From the NCBI RefSeq assembly GCF_020166105.1, contig NZ_JAIUJY010000004.1, forward strand, positions 372,001 through 436,000: 64,000 nucleotides of DNA. Direction: 5' to 3'. The DNA is from Blastococcus sp. LR1 (GTDB lineage Bacteria; Actinomycetota; Actinomycetes; Mycobacteriales; Geodermatophilaceae). Position numbers and translations under genes: made by a program. Shown here piece by piece: positions 10,202-20,989 of this stretch. A model generated the notes under the pieces. It made no database searches. It saw nothing but the letters and a program-made list of their open reading frames with translations, and was not told where the DNA came from. Every line of letters begins with the position of its first letter. The first letter of the stretch is position 1.

Positions 10202-12732
10202 CACTGACCAACCCGACGCCGGCGCCGGCCGTGCCCCCGGGCACCCCCGGGCCGCACACCCCGGCCGACGCCGTCCACTGCACGATCGACGGCTTCGACG
10301 TCGCCGTGCCCAAGGGGACGCTGATCATCCGGGCGGCCGAGCAGATCGGCGTCCAGATCCCGCGGTTCTGCGACCACCCGCTGCTCGAGCCGGTCGGCGC
10401 CTGCCGGCAGTGCCTGGTCGAGGTGGAGGGCCAGCGCAAGCCGGTGGCCTCCTGCACGATGCCGGTCACCGACGGGATGGCGGTGCGCACGCAGCTCTCC
10501 AGCCCGGTCGCGGACAAGGCGCAGCAGGGCACGATGGAGCTGCTGCTGATCAACCACCCGCTCGACTGCCCGGTGTGCGACAAGGGCGGCGAGTGCCCCC
10601 TGCAGAACCAGGCGATGAGCAACGGGCGCACCGAGAGCCGGTTCACCGACGAGAAGCGCACCTATCCCAAGCCGCTGCCGATCAGCACCGAGATCCTGCT
10701 GGACCGCGAGCGCTGCGTGCTCTGCGCCCGGTGCACCCGCTTCTCCGAGCAGGTGGCCGGCGACCCGTTCATCGAGTTGTTCGAGCGCGGCGCGCTGCAG
10801 CAGGTGGCGATCTACGAGGACGAGCCCTTCGAGTCCTACTTCTCCGGCAACACCACCCAGATCTGCCCGGTCGGCGCGCTCACCAGCGCCCAGTACCGGT
10901 TCCGCGCCCGGCCGTTCGACCTGCGCAGCGAGCCCAGCGTCTGCGAGCACTGCGCGTCGGGCTGCTCGATGCGCACCGACTACCGCCGCGGCAAGGTCAC
11001 CCGGCGGCTGGCCGGCGAGGACCCGGCGGTCAACGAGGAGTGGACCTGCGACAAGGGCCGCTACGCCTTCCGCTACGCCACCTCCAACGAGCGGATCACC
11101 GGCCCGCTGGTGCGGGGCGCCGACGGCGAGCTGCACCCGGCCTCCTGGCCCGAGGCGTGGGCGGCGGCGGCCGCCGGGCTCCGCCAGGCACGGGACGACG
11201 GCGGCGTCGGGGTGCTCCCCGGTGGCCGGCTGACGATGGAGGACGCCTACGCCTGGGCCACCTTCGCCCGCGTCGCCCTGGGCACCAACGACGTCGACGC
11301 CCGGGCGCGAGCGCACTCCGCCGAGGAGCTGGCGTTCCTCGCCGCGACCGTGGCCGGGACCGGCCCCGCCACCGGCGCGGTCACCTACGACGACCTGAAC
11401 ACCGCCCCCGCGGTGCTGCTCGCCGGCCTGGAGCCGGAGGAGGAGTCGCCGATCCTCTTCCTGCGGCTGCGCCGGGCGGTGCGCACCGGGTCGCTGTCGG
11501 TCTTCGACCTCGCCCCGTTCGCGACCCGGGCGGCGGAGAAGCTGAAGGCCACCGTGCTCGCCACGCTGCCCGGCGCGGAGGCCCGCTCGCTGCGGGCGCT
11601 CGCCGACGGCAGCTGGGGCGGTCCCGCGGTCGAGGCGCTCCGGCAGCCCGGAGCCGTGCTGCTGGCCGGCGAGCGGCTGGCCGAGGTGCCCGGTGCGTTC
11701 ACCGCGCTCCTCGAACTGGCCCGCGCCACCGGTGCGCGAGTCGCCTGGGTGCCGCGGCGCGCGGGCGAGCGGGGCGCGGTCGAGGCCGGCGCCCTGCCGA
11801 ACCTGCTGCCCGGCGGCCGCCTGGTCACCGACGCGACGGCCCGCGCCGAGGTCGCCGGCGTCTGGGGCGTCGACCCCGCATCGGTGCCGGATGCTCCCGG
11901 CCGCGACCTCACCGGCATCCTCACCGCCGCCCGCAGCGGCCGGCTCCCCGGGCTCCTCGTCGGTGGCGTCGACCCCGCCGATCTGCCCGACCCGGCGCTG
12001 GCGATCGCGGCACTGGACGCGGCCGCCTTCGTCGTCAGCCTGGAGATGTTCCCCAGCGAGGTGACCGAGCGCGCGGACGTCGTCCTGCCCGTGGCGGCGG
12101 CGTCGGAGAAGGCCGGCGCCTACCTGGACTGGGAGGGCCGGCTGCGGCCGTTCGACGCCACGCTGCACGACACCGGGCGGCTGAGCGACGGGCGGGTGCT
12201 GCACGGTCTCTGTGACGCCATGGCCGAGCTGACCGGTGGTGACGTGGACCTCCGGCTCCCGACCCCCGCGGCGGCGCGCGCGGCGCTGGCCGCGCTGGGC
12301 AGCAGGAGGTCCGGGACGGCGGACGACCGCCCCGACGTCCCGGCGCCCGCGGCACCCGTCCTGCGTGACGACGAGGCGCTGCTCGCCTCCTGGCGGCAGC
12401 TGCTGGACGTCGGCACCCTGCAGCGCGACGAGCCAGAGCTCGCCGGGACCGCCCGCCGCCCCCTCGCCCGCGTCGGGGCGCAGACCGCGGAGCGCCTCGG
12501 ACTGGTCGACGGCGACCGGATCACCGTCAGCGGCGCCACCGGATCGATCAGCCTGCCGGTGCTGATCACGGCCATGCCCGAACAGGTGGTGTGGCTGCCG
12601 ATGCGGTCGCCCGGCAGCGAGCTCCGGACCGATCTGGGCACCGGGCCCGGCGGCATCGTGCGGCTGGCCCGCACCACCGCCCCCGTCTCCGCCGACCCCG
12701 TCTCCGCCGACCTCGCGGGAGGCGCGCGATGA
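10198..12732 (+). CDS. nuoG: NADH-quinone oxidoreductase subunit G
   Basis: NuoG is the largest peripheral subunit and carries several clusters. All ligand sets are visible in the 844-residue product: [2Fe-2S] Cys58, Cys69, Cys72, Cys86; then His120, Cys124, Cys127, Cys133; then Cys173, Cys176, Cys179, Cys223. A further set, Cys249, Cys252, Cys256 and Cys284, corresponds to the N7 cluster that only some bacteria keep. A molybdopterin-oxidoreductase-like domain follows but is diverged and Ala-rich, as is usual for this non-catalytic part. GTG start and ATG of nuoH overlap the neighbouring stops by four bases. Confidence 0.96.
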   Translation: MTLTNPTPAPAVPPGTPGPHTPADAVHCTIDGFDVAVPKGTLIIRAAEQIGVQIPRFCDHPLLEPVGACRQCLVEVEGQRKPVASCTMPVTDGMAVRTQLSSPVADKAQQGTMELLLINHPLDCPVCDKGGECPLQNQAMSNGRTESRFTDEKRTYPKPLPISTEILLDRERCVLCARCTRFSEQVAGDPFIELFERGALQQVAIYEDEPFESYFSGNTTQICPVGALTSAQYRFRARPFDLRSEPSVCEHCASGCSMRTDYRRGKVTRRLAGEDPAVNEEWTCDKGRYAFRYATSNERITGPLVRGADGELHPASWPEAWAAAAAGLRQARDDGGVGVLPGGRLTMEDAYAWATFARVALGTNDVDARARAHSAEELAFLAATVAGTGPATGAVTYDDLNTAPAVLLAGLEPEEESPILFLRLRRAVRTGSLSVFDLAPFATRAAEKLKATVLATLPGAEARSLRALADGSWGGPAVEALRQPGAVLLAGERLAEVPGAFTALLELARATGARVAWVPRRAGERGAVEAGALPNLLPGGRLVTDATARAEVAGVWGVDPASVPDAPGRDLTGILTAARSGRLPGLLVGGVDPADLPDPALAIAALDAAAFVVSLEMFPSEVTERADVVLPVAAASEKAGAYLDWEGRLRPFDATLHDTGRLSDGRVLHGLCDAMAELTGGDVDLRLPTPAAARAALAALGSRRSGTADDRPDVPAPAAPVLRDDEALLASWRQLLDVGTLQRDEPELAGTARRPLARVGAQTAERLGLVDGDRITVSGATGSISLPVLITAMPEQVVWLPMRSPGSELRTDLGTGPGGIVRLARTTAPVSADPVSADLAGGAR

Positions 12733-14210
12733 ACCTGTGGGCCGCGCCGGACCAGCCGACGCTGGAGGACTTCGGGAACGACGTCTGGTGGATCGTGCTG
12801 ATCAAGGTCGTCGGCATCTTCGGCGTCCTGGTACTGATGACGCTGTTCGCGATCGTCTTCGAGCGCAAGGTCGTCGCCCGCATGCAGCAGCGGATCGGCC
12901 CCAACCGGGTCGGCCCCCGCGGCTACCTGCAGAGCCTCGCCGACGGCCTGAAGCTGGCGTTCAAGGAAGACATCATGCCGGCGCTGGCGGACAAGCCGGT
13001 CTACTTCCTGGCGCCGATCATCGCCGCGATCCCGGCGTTCCTGGCCTTCTCGGTCATCCCGCTGGGCCCGACGGTCAGCATCTTCGGCGAGCGCACCCCG
13101 CTCCAGCTCACCGACGCCCCCATCGGCGTGCTGGTCGTCCTCGCCTGCTCCGCCATGGGCGTCTACGGGATCGTGCTGGCCGGCTGGGCGTCCGGCTCGA
13201 CCTATCCGCTGCTGGGCAGCCTGCGCAGCGCCGCCCAGATGGTCAGCTACGAGATCGCCATGGGCCTGTCGATCGTCGCGGTCTTCCTCTACGCCGGATC
13301 GATGTCCACCTCGGAGATCGTCGCCGCGCAGGCCGACGGCAACCGGCTGGACTTCTTCGGCTTCGAGTTCACCGGCCCCAGCTGGTTCGCCGTGCTGCTG
13401 CCGGTCTCCTTCGTCATCTACGTCATCGCCGTCGTCGGGGAGACCAACCGGGCCCCGTTCGACCTGCCCGAGGCGGAGAGCGAGCTGGTCGGCGGCTTCC
13501 ACACCGAGTACTCGTCGCTGAAGTTCGCGCTGTTCTTCCTGGCCGAGTACATCAACATGGTCACCGTCTCCGCGCTGGCCGCGACGCTCTTCCTCGGTGG
13601 CTGGCGAGCGCCCTGGCCGATCTCGATCTGGGACGGCGCGAACACCGGCTGGTGGCCGCTGCTCTGGTTCTTCCTCAAGGTCGTCGCCGCGCTGTTCGTC
13701 TTCATCTGGCTGCGCGGCACGCTGCCCCGGCTGCGCTACGACCAGTTCATGCGCTTCGGGTGGAAGGTGCTGGTGCCGACGGCGCTGGTCTGGATCCTCG
13801 TCGTCGCCACCATGCGCACCGTCTCCCGCGAGGCCGACCTCTCCACCGGTCAGGTGGCGCTCTTCGTGGGCGTCCCGGTGGCGGTCCTGGTGCTGGTCGG
13901 GTTGCTGCTGGCCAGCCGGTCGGCGAACAGCGACACCCGGGTGATGGCCGAGCAGGCCTCGGCCGGCGCGGTGCACGCCAACGACCCCGAGCCGGAGGTG
14001 CTCCCGCCGGCCGGGGCGCGCCGCCGGCCGACCGGTGGTCCCAGCCGCGCCGAGGGCGGTTTCCCGGTGCCACCGATGGACCTGAAGGTGCCGCCCTCGC
14101 CCCGGCTCCGCCGGGAGGGCTCCGGAGCCGGGACGACCGAACCCGGCACAGGCGTGGTCGGCACCGGCCGCCGCGGTACCGCCACGATCGAGGAGGACGG
14201 CGATGTCTGA
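12729..14210 (+). CDS. nuoH: NADH-quinone oxidoreductase subunit H, with C-terminal tail
   Basis: NuoH is the membrane subunit that forms the quinone channel and links redox to proton movement. The 493-residue protein has about eight or nine membrane helices. Family motifs are [26 protein letters not shown] in the first loop, then [18 protein letters not shown] and GFHTEYSS. After the last helix, near residue 400, there are about 90 hydrophilic residues rich in Pro, Gly and Arg that the bacterial core protein lacks. nuoI begins eight bases before its stop. Confidence 0.96.
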   Translation: MNLWAAPDQPTLEDFGNDVWWIVLIKVVGIFGVLVLMTLFAIVFERKVVARMQQRIGPNRVGPRGYLQSLADGLKLAFKEDIMPALADKPVYFLAPIIAAIPAFLAFSVIPLGPTVSIFGERTPLQLTDAPIGVLVVLACSAMGVYGIVLAGWASGSTYPLLGSLRSAAQMVSYEIAMGLSIVAVFLYAGSMSTSEIVAAQADGNRLDFFGFEFTGPSWFAVLLPVSFVIYVIAVVGETNRAPFDLPEAESELVGGFHTEYSSLKFALFFLAEYINMVTVSALAATLFLGGWRAPWPISIWDGANTGWWPLLWFFLKVVAALFVFIWLRGTLPRLRYDQFMRFGWKVLVPTALVWILVVATMRTVSREADLSTGQVALFVGVPVAVLVLVGLLLASRSANSDTRVMAEQASAGAVHANDPEPEVLPPAGARRRPTGGPSRAEGGFPVPPMDLKVPPSPRLRREGSGAGTTEPGTGVVGTGRRGTATIEEDGDV

Positions 14211-14766
14211 GATCGAGCGCGCACCCGCGAAGGAGGCGAAGCCCGCGCTGCGCGATGCGGTGACCCCCGCGCCGGCCCAGGGCTTCGGCGTCACCTTCGC
14301 GCAGATCTTCCGCACGGTGACCACCGAGCAGTACCCGTTCGAGCCCAAGGTGACCAAGCCGCGCTACCACGGGCGGCACGTGCTGAACCGGCATCCCGAC
14401 GGGCTGGAGAAGTGCGTCGGCTGCGAGCTGTGCGCCTGGGCCTGCCCGGCGGACGCGATCTACGTCGAGGGCGGCGACAACACCGAGGACGCCCGCTTCT
14501 CCCCGGGTGAGCGGTACGGCGCGGTCTACCAGATCAACTATCTGCGCTGCATCTTCTGCGGGCTGTGCATCGAGGCCTGCCCGACCCGCTCGCTGACCAT
14601 GAGCAACGACTTCGAGCTGGCCGACGACGACCGCCGCAGCCTGATCTACACCAAGGAACAGCTCATGGCCCCGCTGCTGCCCGGCATGGAGGCGCCCCCG
14701 CACGCCATGCGCCTGGGCGAGGACGAGAAGGACTACTACCTGCGGGCGCCGGAGGCCCGGTCGTGA
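14203..14766 (+). CDS. nuoI: NADH-quinone oxidoreductase subunit I
   Basis: NuoI is the 8Fe ferredoxin-like subunit that carries clusters N6a and N6b between NuoG and NuoB. Two complete CxxCxxCxxxC motifs are visible: Cys71, Cys74, Cys77, Cys81 and Cys116, Cys119, Cys122, Cys126. The 187-residue length fits the family. It overlaps nuoH by eight bases and the nuoJ GTG overlaps its stop, so expression is tightly coupled. Confidence 0.97.
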   Translation: MSEIERAPAKEAKPALRDAVTPAPAQGFGVTFAQIFRTVTTEQYPFEPKVTKPRYHGRHVLNRHPDGLEKCVGCELCAWACPADAIYVEGGDNTEDARFSPGERYGAVYQINYLRCIFCGLCIEACPTRSLTMSNDFELADDDRRSLIYTKEQLMAPLLPGMEAPPHAMRLGEDEKDYYLRAPEARS

Positions 14767-15572
14767 ATCCCGACGTCGTCATCGGCACCGGCGAGGCCGT
14801 CGTCTTCTGGATCCTCGGCCCGGTCGCGCTGGCCGGTGCGCTGGGCATGGTGCTCAGCCGCAACGCCGTGCACTCCGCGCTCTGGCTGGTCAACACGATG
14901 CTGGCGCTGGGCGTCTTCTACGTCGTCCAGTCCGCGCCGTTCCTGGGCGCGGTGCAGATCATCGTCTACACCGGCGCGATCATGATCCTCTTCCTCTTCG
15001 TGCTCATGCTGGTCGGGCGCGACTCCTCGGACTCGGTCGTGGAGACACTGCGCGGCCAGCGGATCGCGGCGGCGCTGCTGGGCATCGGCTTCGCCGGTCT
15101 GGTCGGGGCCGGCATCGCCCGCGCCACGGAGGACCTGCCGGTCGCCGGCCTCGGCGATGCCCAGGCCGAGGGCAACATCCCGGCGATCGCCGAGGTGCTC
15201 TTCACCGACTACCTGCTCGCCTTCGAGGTCACCAGCGCGCTGCTCATCACCGCGGCCGTCGGCGCCATGGTGCTCGCGCACATCGAGCGCGAGCCGGGCA
15301 GCCGGCAGAGCCAGAAGGACCTCTCCCGGGCGCGGTTCCTCACCGGCGACCGGCCGCAGACCTACCCCGGCCCCGGTGTCTACGCCCGGGCCAACTCGGT
15401 CGCCGCGCCCGCGCTGCTGCCCGACGGCCGGACGCTCGCGGAGACGGTGGCCACCGGCGTCGAACCCCAGGAGGTCCAGCAGATGCCCCGTCCCACCGGC
15501 CGCGAGCAGCTGGGCAGCCCGGACGCCGCGCTGGGAACGCTGGACCCGACGGAGAGCGGGGAGCAGCGGTGA
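14763..15572 (+). CDS. nuoJ: NADH-quinone oxidoreductase subunit J
   Basis: NuoJ is a membrane-arm subunit with five predicted helices. Family features are [19 protein letters not shown] and [19 protein letters not shown], the third helix with its pi-bulge Tyr region. The GTG start overlaps the nuoI stop. The 269-residue product carries about 90 hydrophilic C-terminal residues beyond the last helix, a feature also known in actinobacterial homologues. Its stop overlaps the nuoK start by four bases. Confidence 0.95.
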   Translation: MNPDVVIGTGEAVVFWILGPVALAGALGMVLSRNAVHSALWLVNTMLALGVFYVVQSAPFLGAVQIIVYTGAIMILFLFVLMLVGRDSSDSVVETLRGQRIAAALLGIGFAGLVGAGIARATEDLPVAGLGDAQAEGNIPAIAEVLFTDYLLAFEVTSALLITAAVGAMVLAHIEREPGSRQSQKDLSRARFLTGDRPQTYPGPGVYARANSVAAPALLPDGRTLAETVATGVEPQEVQQMPRPTGREQLGSPDAALGTLDPTESGEQR

Positions 15573-15868
15573 CCATCAGCTACTACCTGGTGCTGGCCGC
15601 GATCCTCTTCACGATCGGCGCCGTCGGGGTCCTGGTCCGGCGCAACGCCATCGTCGTCTTCATGTGCATCGAGCTGATGCTCAACTCGGTGAACCTGACG
15701 CTGGTCACCTTCGCGCGGTCCACCGGCACCATCGACGGCCAGATCATGGCGTTCTTCGTCATGGTCGTCGCCGCGGCCGAGGTGGTCATCGGCCTGGCCA
15801 TCATCATGTCGATCTACCGGACCCGTCGGTCCGCCTCGGTCGACGACGCCAACCTGCTGAAGTACTGA
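15569..15868 (+). CDS. nuoK: NADH-quinone oxidoreductase subunit K
   Basis: NuoK is a 99-residue, three-helix membrane subunit related to MrpC antiporter subunits. The conserved membrane glutamates are visible in [11 protein letters not shown] and in [11 protein letters not shown], the pair needed for proton movement in other bacteria. Length and topology fit the family exactly. The GTG start overlaps nuoJ, and nuoL follows after 21 bases. Confidence 0.97.
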   Translation: MTISYYLVLAAILFTIGAVGVLVRRNAIVVFMCIELMLNSVNLTLVTFARSTGTIDGQIMAFFVMVVAAAEVVIGLAIIMSIYRTRRSASVDDANLLKY

Positions 15869-15889
15869 CGGGGACGGGGTTTCGCGGAC

Positions 15890-17794
15890 ATGGGCACCGT
15901 GCCTGCCGAAGGGTTGCTCGCCGCCTCCTGGCTGCTGATCGCGCTGCCGCTCGCCGGCGCCGCCGTCCTGCTGCTGGGCGGGCGCCGCACCGACCGCTGG
16001 GGTCACCTGCTGGGGACGGCGACGGTCGTCACCGCCTTCGTCCTCGCCGTCGCCTGCACGGTGCAGCTCGCCGGGCTGGAGGTACGCGCGGCCGACGTCG
16101 AGCTGTTCACGTTCATCTCCGCGGGCGACCTCGACGTGACCGCCGGGCTGCTCTACGACCCGCTGTCGGCGGTCTTCGCGCTGCTGATCACCGGCGTCGG
16201 CTCGCTGATCCACGTCTACTCGATCGGCTACATGGCGCACGACCCCGCGCGCCGCCGGTTCTTCGCCTACCTGAACCTCTTCGTCGCCGCGATGCTGCTG
16301 CTGGTCCTCGGCAACAGCTACGTCGCGCTCTACGTCGGCTGGGAGGGCGTGGGTCTGGCGTCCTACCTGCTGATCGCCTTCTGGTACACCCGCCCGGCCG
16401 CGGCCACCGCGGCGAAGAAGGCGTTCATCATGAACCGGGTCGGCGACGTCGGCCTGGCCATCGCCATCTTCATCATGTTCGCCCAGCTCGGGACGACCTC
16501 CTACGCCGGCGTGCACGGCGGGGTCGCCACCCTCGCCGGCGGCACGGTCACCGCGATGGGCCTCCTGCTGCTGCTCGGTGCCTGCGGCAAGTCCGGACAG
16601 TTCCCGCTGCAGGCGTGGCTGCCCGACGCGATGGAGGGGCCGACGCCGGTCTCCGCCCTCATCCACGCCGCGACGATGGTGACCGCCGGCGTCTACCTCA
16701 TCGCCCGCTCGGCGCCGGTCTACGACGAGACGCCGACCGCACGCGCCGTCGTCCTGGCCGTCGGCGCGGTCACCCTGCTCATCGGGGCCATCGCCGGCTG
16801 CGCCTACGACGACATCAAGAAGGTGCTGGCCTACTCCACGGTCAGCCAGATCGGCTACATGTTCCTGGCCGTCGGCCTCGGGCCCGCCGGCTACGTCGCG
16901 GGCCTGGCCCACCTGCTCGCGCACGGATTCTTCAAGGCCGGGCTCTTCCTCGGCGCCGGCTCGGTCATGCATGCCATGAACGACTCAGTGGACATGCGCC
17001 GGTTCGGCGGGCTGGCCAAGAAGCTGCCGGTCACCTTCGTGACCTTCGGGCTGGGCTACCTCGCGCTGATCGGCTTCCCGTTCCTGTCCGGGTACTTCAC
17101 CAAGGACGCGATCATCGAGGCCGCGCTGGACCGCGGTGACGGTTGGGGCTGGATCCTCGGCGGGGTCGCCGTGCTGGGTGCGGGGCTGACGGCGTTCTAC
17201 ATGACCCGGCTGATGCTGATGACCTTCTTCGGCACCCCGCGGTGGGAGGACGGCGTCCACCCGCACGAGTCGCCGACGACGATGACGGCCCCGATGGTTG
17301 TGCTGGCCGTCGGCTCGGTCTTCTCCGGTGCGCTCCTGGTGTCGGTGTTCCCGCTGTCGGGCTGGCTGGAGCCGGTGTTCGGCGAGCCGGAGGAGGCGGC
17401 GCACGTCGTCGCCCCGGCGGTGGTCGGCGTGGTCGTGACCGCGGTGATGGCGCTGGGCGTGCTCGCCGCCTGGCTGTTCGTCGGACGCCGCGAGGTCCCG
17501 GTCACCGCGCCGGTGCGGGTCTCGCCGGTGACCCGGGCCGCCCGCAACGCGCTCTACGCCGACACCATCAACGAGTCGCTGTTCATGCGCCCTGGGCAGT
17601 GGCTCACCCGCGCGCTGGTCTGGTTCGACAACCGCGGCGTCGACGGCGCGGTCAACGGCCTGGCCGCCGGACTCGGCGGCTCGTCGTCGCGTCTGGGCCG
17701 CGCGCAGAACGGCTTCGTGCGCAGCTACGCCCTCGGCATGCTCGGCGGCGCCGTAATGATCGCCGGAGCGCTGCTGGCGGTGACGGCCGGATGA
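15890..17794 (+). CDS. nuoL: NADH-quinone oxidoreductase subunit L
   Basis: NuoL is the distal antiporter-like, proton-pumping subunit of complex I. The 634-residue protein has many membrane helices. Core motifs include [15 protein letters not shown] with the conserved glutamate, [34 protein letters not shown] with its lysine, and [15 protein letters not shown]. The C-terminal part holds the long lateral helix region. A 17-codon ORF begins in the overlap with its stop and leads to nuoM 46 bases later. Confidence 0.97.
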   Translation: MGTVPAEGLLAASWLLIALPLAGAAVLLLGGRRTDRWGHLLGTATVVTAFVLAVACTVQLAGLEVRAADVELFTFISAGDLDVTAGLLYDPLSAVFALLITGVGSLIHVYSIGYMAHDPARRRFFAYLNLFVAAMLLLVLGNSYVALYVGWEGVGLASYLLIAFWYTRPAAATAAKKAFIMNRVGDVGLAIAIFIMFAQLGTTSYAGVHGGVATLAGGTVTAMGLLLLLGACGKSGQFPLQAWLPDAMEGPTPVSALIHAATMVTAGVYLIARSAPVYDETPTARAVVLAVGAVTLLIGAIAGCAYDDIKKVLAYSTVSQIGYMFLAVGLGPAGYVAGLAHLLAHGFFKAGLFLGAGSVMHAMNDSVDMRRFGGLAKKLPVTFVTFGLGYLALIGFPFLSGYFTKDAIIEAALDRGDGWGWILGGVAVLGAGLTAFYMTRLMLMTFFGTPRWEDGVHPHESPTTMTAPMVVLAVGSVFSGALLVSVFPLSGWLEPVFGEPEEAAHVVAPAVVGVVVTAVMALGVLAAWLFVGRREVPVTAPVRVSPVTRAARNALYADTINESLFMRPGQWLTRALVWFDNRGVDGAVNGLAAGLGGSSSRLGRAQNGFVRSYALGMLGGAVMIAGALLAVTAG

Positions 17795-17844
17795 GCGCCT
17801 CCCTGTTCCTCCCGAACCCCGAGACGGTGGTGGCCCGAGCGTGA
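17791..17844 (+). CDS. 17-codon mini-ORF bridging nuoL and nuoM
   Basis: An ATG overlaps the nuoL stop (ATGA) and opens a frame of 17 codons whose TGA overlaps the nuoM GTG (GTGA). The peptide begins MSASLFL, almost the same as the first residues of NuoM (MSASLYL). This looks like a partial duplication of the nuoM start that now couples translation from nuoL to nuoM across an otherwise untranslated gap. It has no separate ribosome binding site and no known function. Confidence 0.4.
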   Translation: MSASLFLPNPETVVARA

Positions 17845-19448
17845 GCGCGTCCCTGTACCTGGTGGCGATGATCGGAGTGCCCGCCGTCGGCGCCGCCGTC
17901 GTCGCCGCGCTCCCGCGCGAGCGGTCCCTGCTCGCCAAGCAGGTGACGCTCGGGGTCAGCCTCGTCGTCCTGCTGCTGGCGGTCCTGGCCACGGTCGCGT
18001 TCGACGTCGACGGCGACCGGTTCCAGCTGACGTCGTCGATCTCCTGGATCCCCGACTTCGGCGCGGAGTTCGCCCTGGGCGTCGACGGCATCGCGCTGGT
18101 CATGCTGCTGCTGATCGGCGTGCTGGTGCCGCTGGTCGTGGGCGCCTCCTGGCACGAGGCCGACGCCGGCCCCCGGCCGCCGCGGGTCTTCTTCGCCTGG
18201 CTGCTGCTGCTCGAGGCGATGATGGTCGGCGTCTTCGCCGCCACCGATGTGCTGCTGTTCTACGTCTTCTTCGAGGCGATGCTCGTCCCGATGTACTTCC
18301 TGATCGGCAGCTTCGGCGGGCCGCGCCGGCAGTACGCCGCGGTCAAGTTCTTCCTGTACAGCCTGGTCGGCGGCCTGATCATGCTCGCCGCCGTCATCGG
18401 GCTCTACGTGGTGAGCACCAGCCAGCTGGGCGAGGGCACCTTCGCCTTCGACGCGCTGCGCCAGCTCGACATCGACCCCGACGTGCAGAAGCTGCTCTTC
18501 CTCGGCTTCTTCATCGCCTTCGCCATCAAGGCCCCGCTGGTGCCGTTCCACACCTGGCTCCCCGACTCCGGCGCCGAGGCCCCGATCGGTGGGGCGGTCC
18601 TGCTGGTCGGCGTCCTGGACAAGGTCGGCACGTTCGGCTTCCTGCGCTACTGCCTGCCGCTGTTCCCCGATGCCTCTCGGTTCTTCGCGCCGCTGGTCCT
18701 CGTGCTCGCGGTGGTCGGGATCATCTACGCCGCGCTGCTGGCGATGGGGCAGAGCGACATGAAGCGGCTGGTGTCGTACACGTCGATCTCGCACTTCGGG
18801 TTCATCGCCCTGGGCATCTTCGCGTTCACCACCGAGGCCGGCACCGGCGCGGTGCTCTACATGGTGAACCACGGCATCGCGACCGGTCTGCTCTTCGTCG
18901 TCGTGGGCATGCTCATCGCGCGCGGCGGCTCCCGGGAGATCGGCGACTACGGCGGCGTCGCGAAGCACGCGCCGAAGCTCGCGGGAGCCTTCCTCGTCGC
19001 GGGCCTCGCATCGCTCGCCCTGCCGGGCACCAACAGCTTCGTCAGCGAGTTCCTGGTGCTGATCGGCTCGTTCGACGCGCGCCCGGTCTTCACGATCGTC
19101 GCGACCGCGGGCATCATCCTGGCCGCCCTCTACATCCTGTTGATGTACCAGCGCACCATGCACGGCCCGCCCCGCGGCGTGCTCCTCGTCGAGGGCGAGG
19201 ACGAACCCGCGGTATCGCCGCCCACCCGCGGCGGGGGAGCCACCGCGCTCGCTGCGGCCCCCGCCCCCGCGCGGGCCGCCCTGCGGGTCCGCGACCTCGA
19301 CCGCCGCGAGCTCGCCGTCGTCGCTCCGCTGATCGCACTGATCATCGGGCTGGGCGTGTACCCGCAGCCGCTGCTGGACCTGATCGAGCCCGCCGTGAGC
19401 GCCACCATCAGCGACGTCGGCGCCGACTCCGGAGGAACGGACCGATGA
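17841..19448 (+). CDS. nuoM: NADH-quinone oxidoreductase subunit M
   Basis: NuoM is the second antiporter-like proton-pumping subunit. The 535-residue membrane protein shows VFFEAMLVPMYFLIG with the pumping glutamate, AIKAPLVPFHTWLPDSGAEAPIGG with the key lysine, and KRLVSYTSISHFGF. The GTG at 17841 is chosen because it overlaps the stop of the preceding mini-ORF and leads straight into the first helix. Its stop overlaps nuoN by four bases. Confidence 0.96.
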   Translation: MSASLYLVAMIGVPAVGAAVVAALPRERSLLAKQVTLGVSLVVLLLAVLATVAFDVDGDRFQLTSSISWIPDFGAEFALGVDGIALVMLLLIGVLVPLVVGASWHEADAGPRPPRVFFAWLLLLEAMMVGVFAATDVLLFYVFFEAMLVPMYFLIGSFGGPRRQYAAVKFFLYSLVGGLIMLAAVIGLYVVSTSQLGEGTFAFDALRQLDIDPDVQKLLFLGFFIAFAIKAPLVPFHTWLPDSGAEAPIGGAVLLVGVLDKVGTFGFLRYCLPLFPDASRFFAPLVLVLAVVGIIYAALLAMGQSDMKRLVSYTSISHFGFIALGIFAFTTEAGTGAVLYMVNHGIATGLLFVVVGMLIARGGSREIGDYGGVAKHAPKLAGAFLVAGLASLALPGTNSFVSEFLVLIGSFDARPVFTIVATAGIILAALYILLMYQRTMHGPPRGVLLVEGEDEPAVSPPTRGGGATALAAAPAPARAALRVRDLDRRELAVVAPLIALIIGLGVYPQPLLDLIEPAVSATISDVGADSGGTDR

Positions 19449-20989
19449 TCGAGGTACCCGACCTCTCCTTCGCTGCCCTCGCCCCGCTGCTGCTGGTCCT
19501 CGGGGCCGCCTGCCTCGGGGTGCTGGTCGAGGCGTTCGCCCCGCGCGACGTCCGCCACCCGGTGCAGGTCACCATCGCCCTCGTCGGCACGGTGGGCGCG
19601 CTGGCGGCCACGCTGCTCCTGACCGTGGACTTCGAGCGGACCGTGACCGCGGGGGGCGCGCTCGCCGTCGACGGCCCCGCGCTGTTCCTCCAGGCCACCA
19701 TCGCCGGCCTGGGCGCGCTGTCCATCCTGTTGTTCGCCGAGCGGTCGCTGGACCCGGCGCGGTCGGCGTTCGTGGTCAGCGCGGCGGTGCCCGCGGGCAG
19801 CCCGCGCGACCGCGAGCTCCTGACCACCCCGCGGGTGCAGACCGAGGTCTACCCGCTGGCCACCTTCGCCATCGGCGGCATGATGCTGTTCGTCGCGGCG
19901 AACGACCTGCTCATCATGTTCGTGGCCCTCGAGGTGCTCAGCCTTCCGCTGTACCTGATCAGCGGCATGGCCCGCCGGCGGCGGCTGCTCTCCCAGGAAG
20001 CCGCGGTCAAGTACTTCCTGCTGGGTGCCTTCGCCTCGGCGTTCTTCCTCTACGGCCTGGCTCTGGTCTACGGCGCCACGGGCAGCGTCCGGCTCAGCGA
20101 GATCCGCGAGGCCGCGTCGGTCGACGGCTCCGGAACCCTGCTGCTCCTCGGCCTGGGGCTGCTCATCGTCGGGCTGCTGTTCAAGGCCAGCGTCGCGCCG
20201 TTCCACACCTGGACCCCGGACGTCTACCAGGGCGCCCCGACGCCGGTCACCGCGTTCATGGCCGCCTGCACCAAGGTCGCCGCGTTCGGCGCCATCCTGC
20301 GGCTGCTCTACGTCGCCTTCGGCACCGCGGAGTGGACCTGGCGGCCGCTGATCTACGCCGTCGCCATCGTCTCGATGGTGATCGGCGCCGTCCTGGGGCT
20401 CACCCAGACCGACCTCAAGCGCATGCTCGCCTACTCCTCGGTCGCGCACGCCGGCTTCCTGCTCACCGGCGTGCTGGGCCTCGGCTCAGGCGGCGAGGGT
20501 TCGGGCCTGGCGGCCACGATGTTCTACCTGCTCACCTACGGGCTGACCACGCTCGGTGCGTTCGCCGTCCTCACCCTCGTCCGGGACGGCGACGGCGAGG
20601 CGACCCACCTCTCGCAGTGGGCGGGCCTCGGCGCCCGCTCGCCGCTCACGGCCGCCGTGATGGCCTTGTTCCTGCTCGCGCTGGCGGGCATCCCGCTCAC
20701 CGCCGGCTTCACCGGGAAGTTCGCGGTGTTCCGGGCGGCCATCGAGCAGGGGGCGTGGCCGCTGACCGTGGTCGCGCTGCTGGCCAGCGCGGTGGCCGCC
20801 TTCTTCTACCTGCGGGTCATCGTGCTCATGTACTTCTCCGAGCCGGTTCCGGACGGAGCCACGGTCGGCGTGCCCGGGATCCCCACCACGATCGTGCTGG
20901 CGGTGACGGCGACCGCGACGCTGGCGCTGGGCATCCTGCCCGGGGCGGTGCTCGACCTCGCCGAGCAGGCGGCTAGATTCGTCGGTTGA
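19445..20989 (+). CDS. nuoN: NADH-quinone oxidoreductase subunit N
   Basis: NuoN is the third antiporter-like subunit and the last gene of the nuo operon. The 514-residue protein has FVALEVLSLPLYLISGM, KYFLLGAFASAFFLYG, KASVAPFHTWTPDVYQGAPTPVTAFMA and KRMLAYSSVAHAGF, all standard for the family. The ATG overlaps the nuoM stop. The polyprenyl diphosphate synthase ATG shares a base with its TGA, extending the coupled chain beyond complex I. Confidence 0.96.
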   Translation: MIEVPDLSFAALAPLLLVLGAACLGVLVEAFAPRDVRHPVQVTIALVGTVGALAATLLLTVDFERTVTAGGALAVDGPALFLQATIAGLGALSILLFAERSLDPARSAFVVSAAVPAGSPRDRELLTTPRVQTEVYPLATFAIGGMMLFVAANDLLIMFVALEVLSLPLYLISGMARRRRLLSQEAAVKYFLLGAFASAFFLYGLALVYGATGSVRLSEIREAASVDGSGTLLLLGLGLLIVGLLFKASVAPFHTWTPDVYQGAPTPVTAFMAACTKVAAFGAILRLLYVAFGTAEWTWRPLIYAVAIVSMVIGAVLGLTQTDLKRMLAYSSVAHAGFLLTGVLGLGSGGEGSGLAATMFYLLTYGLTTLGAFAVLTLVRDGDGEATHLSQWAGLGARSPLTAAVMALFLLALAGIPLTAGFTGKFAVFRAAIEQGAWPLTVVALLASAVAAFFYLRVIVLMYFSEPVPDGATVGVPGIPTTIVLAVTATATLALGILPGAVLDLAEQAARFVG

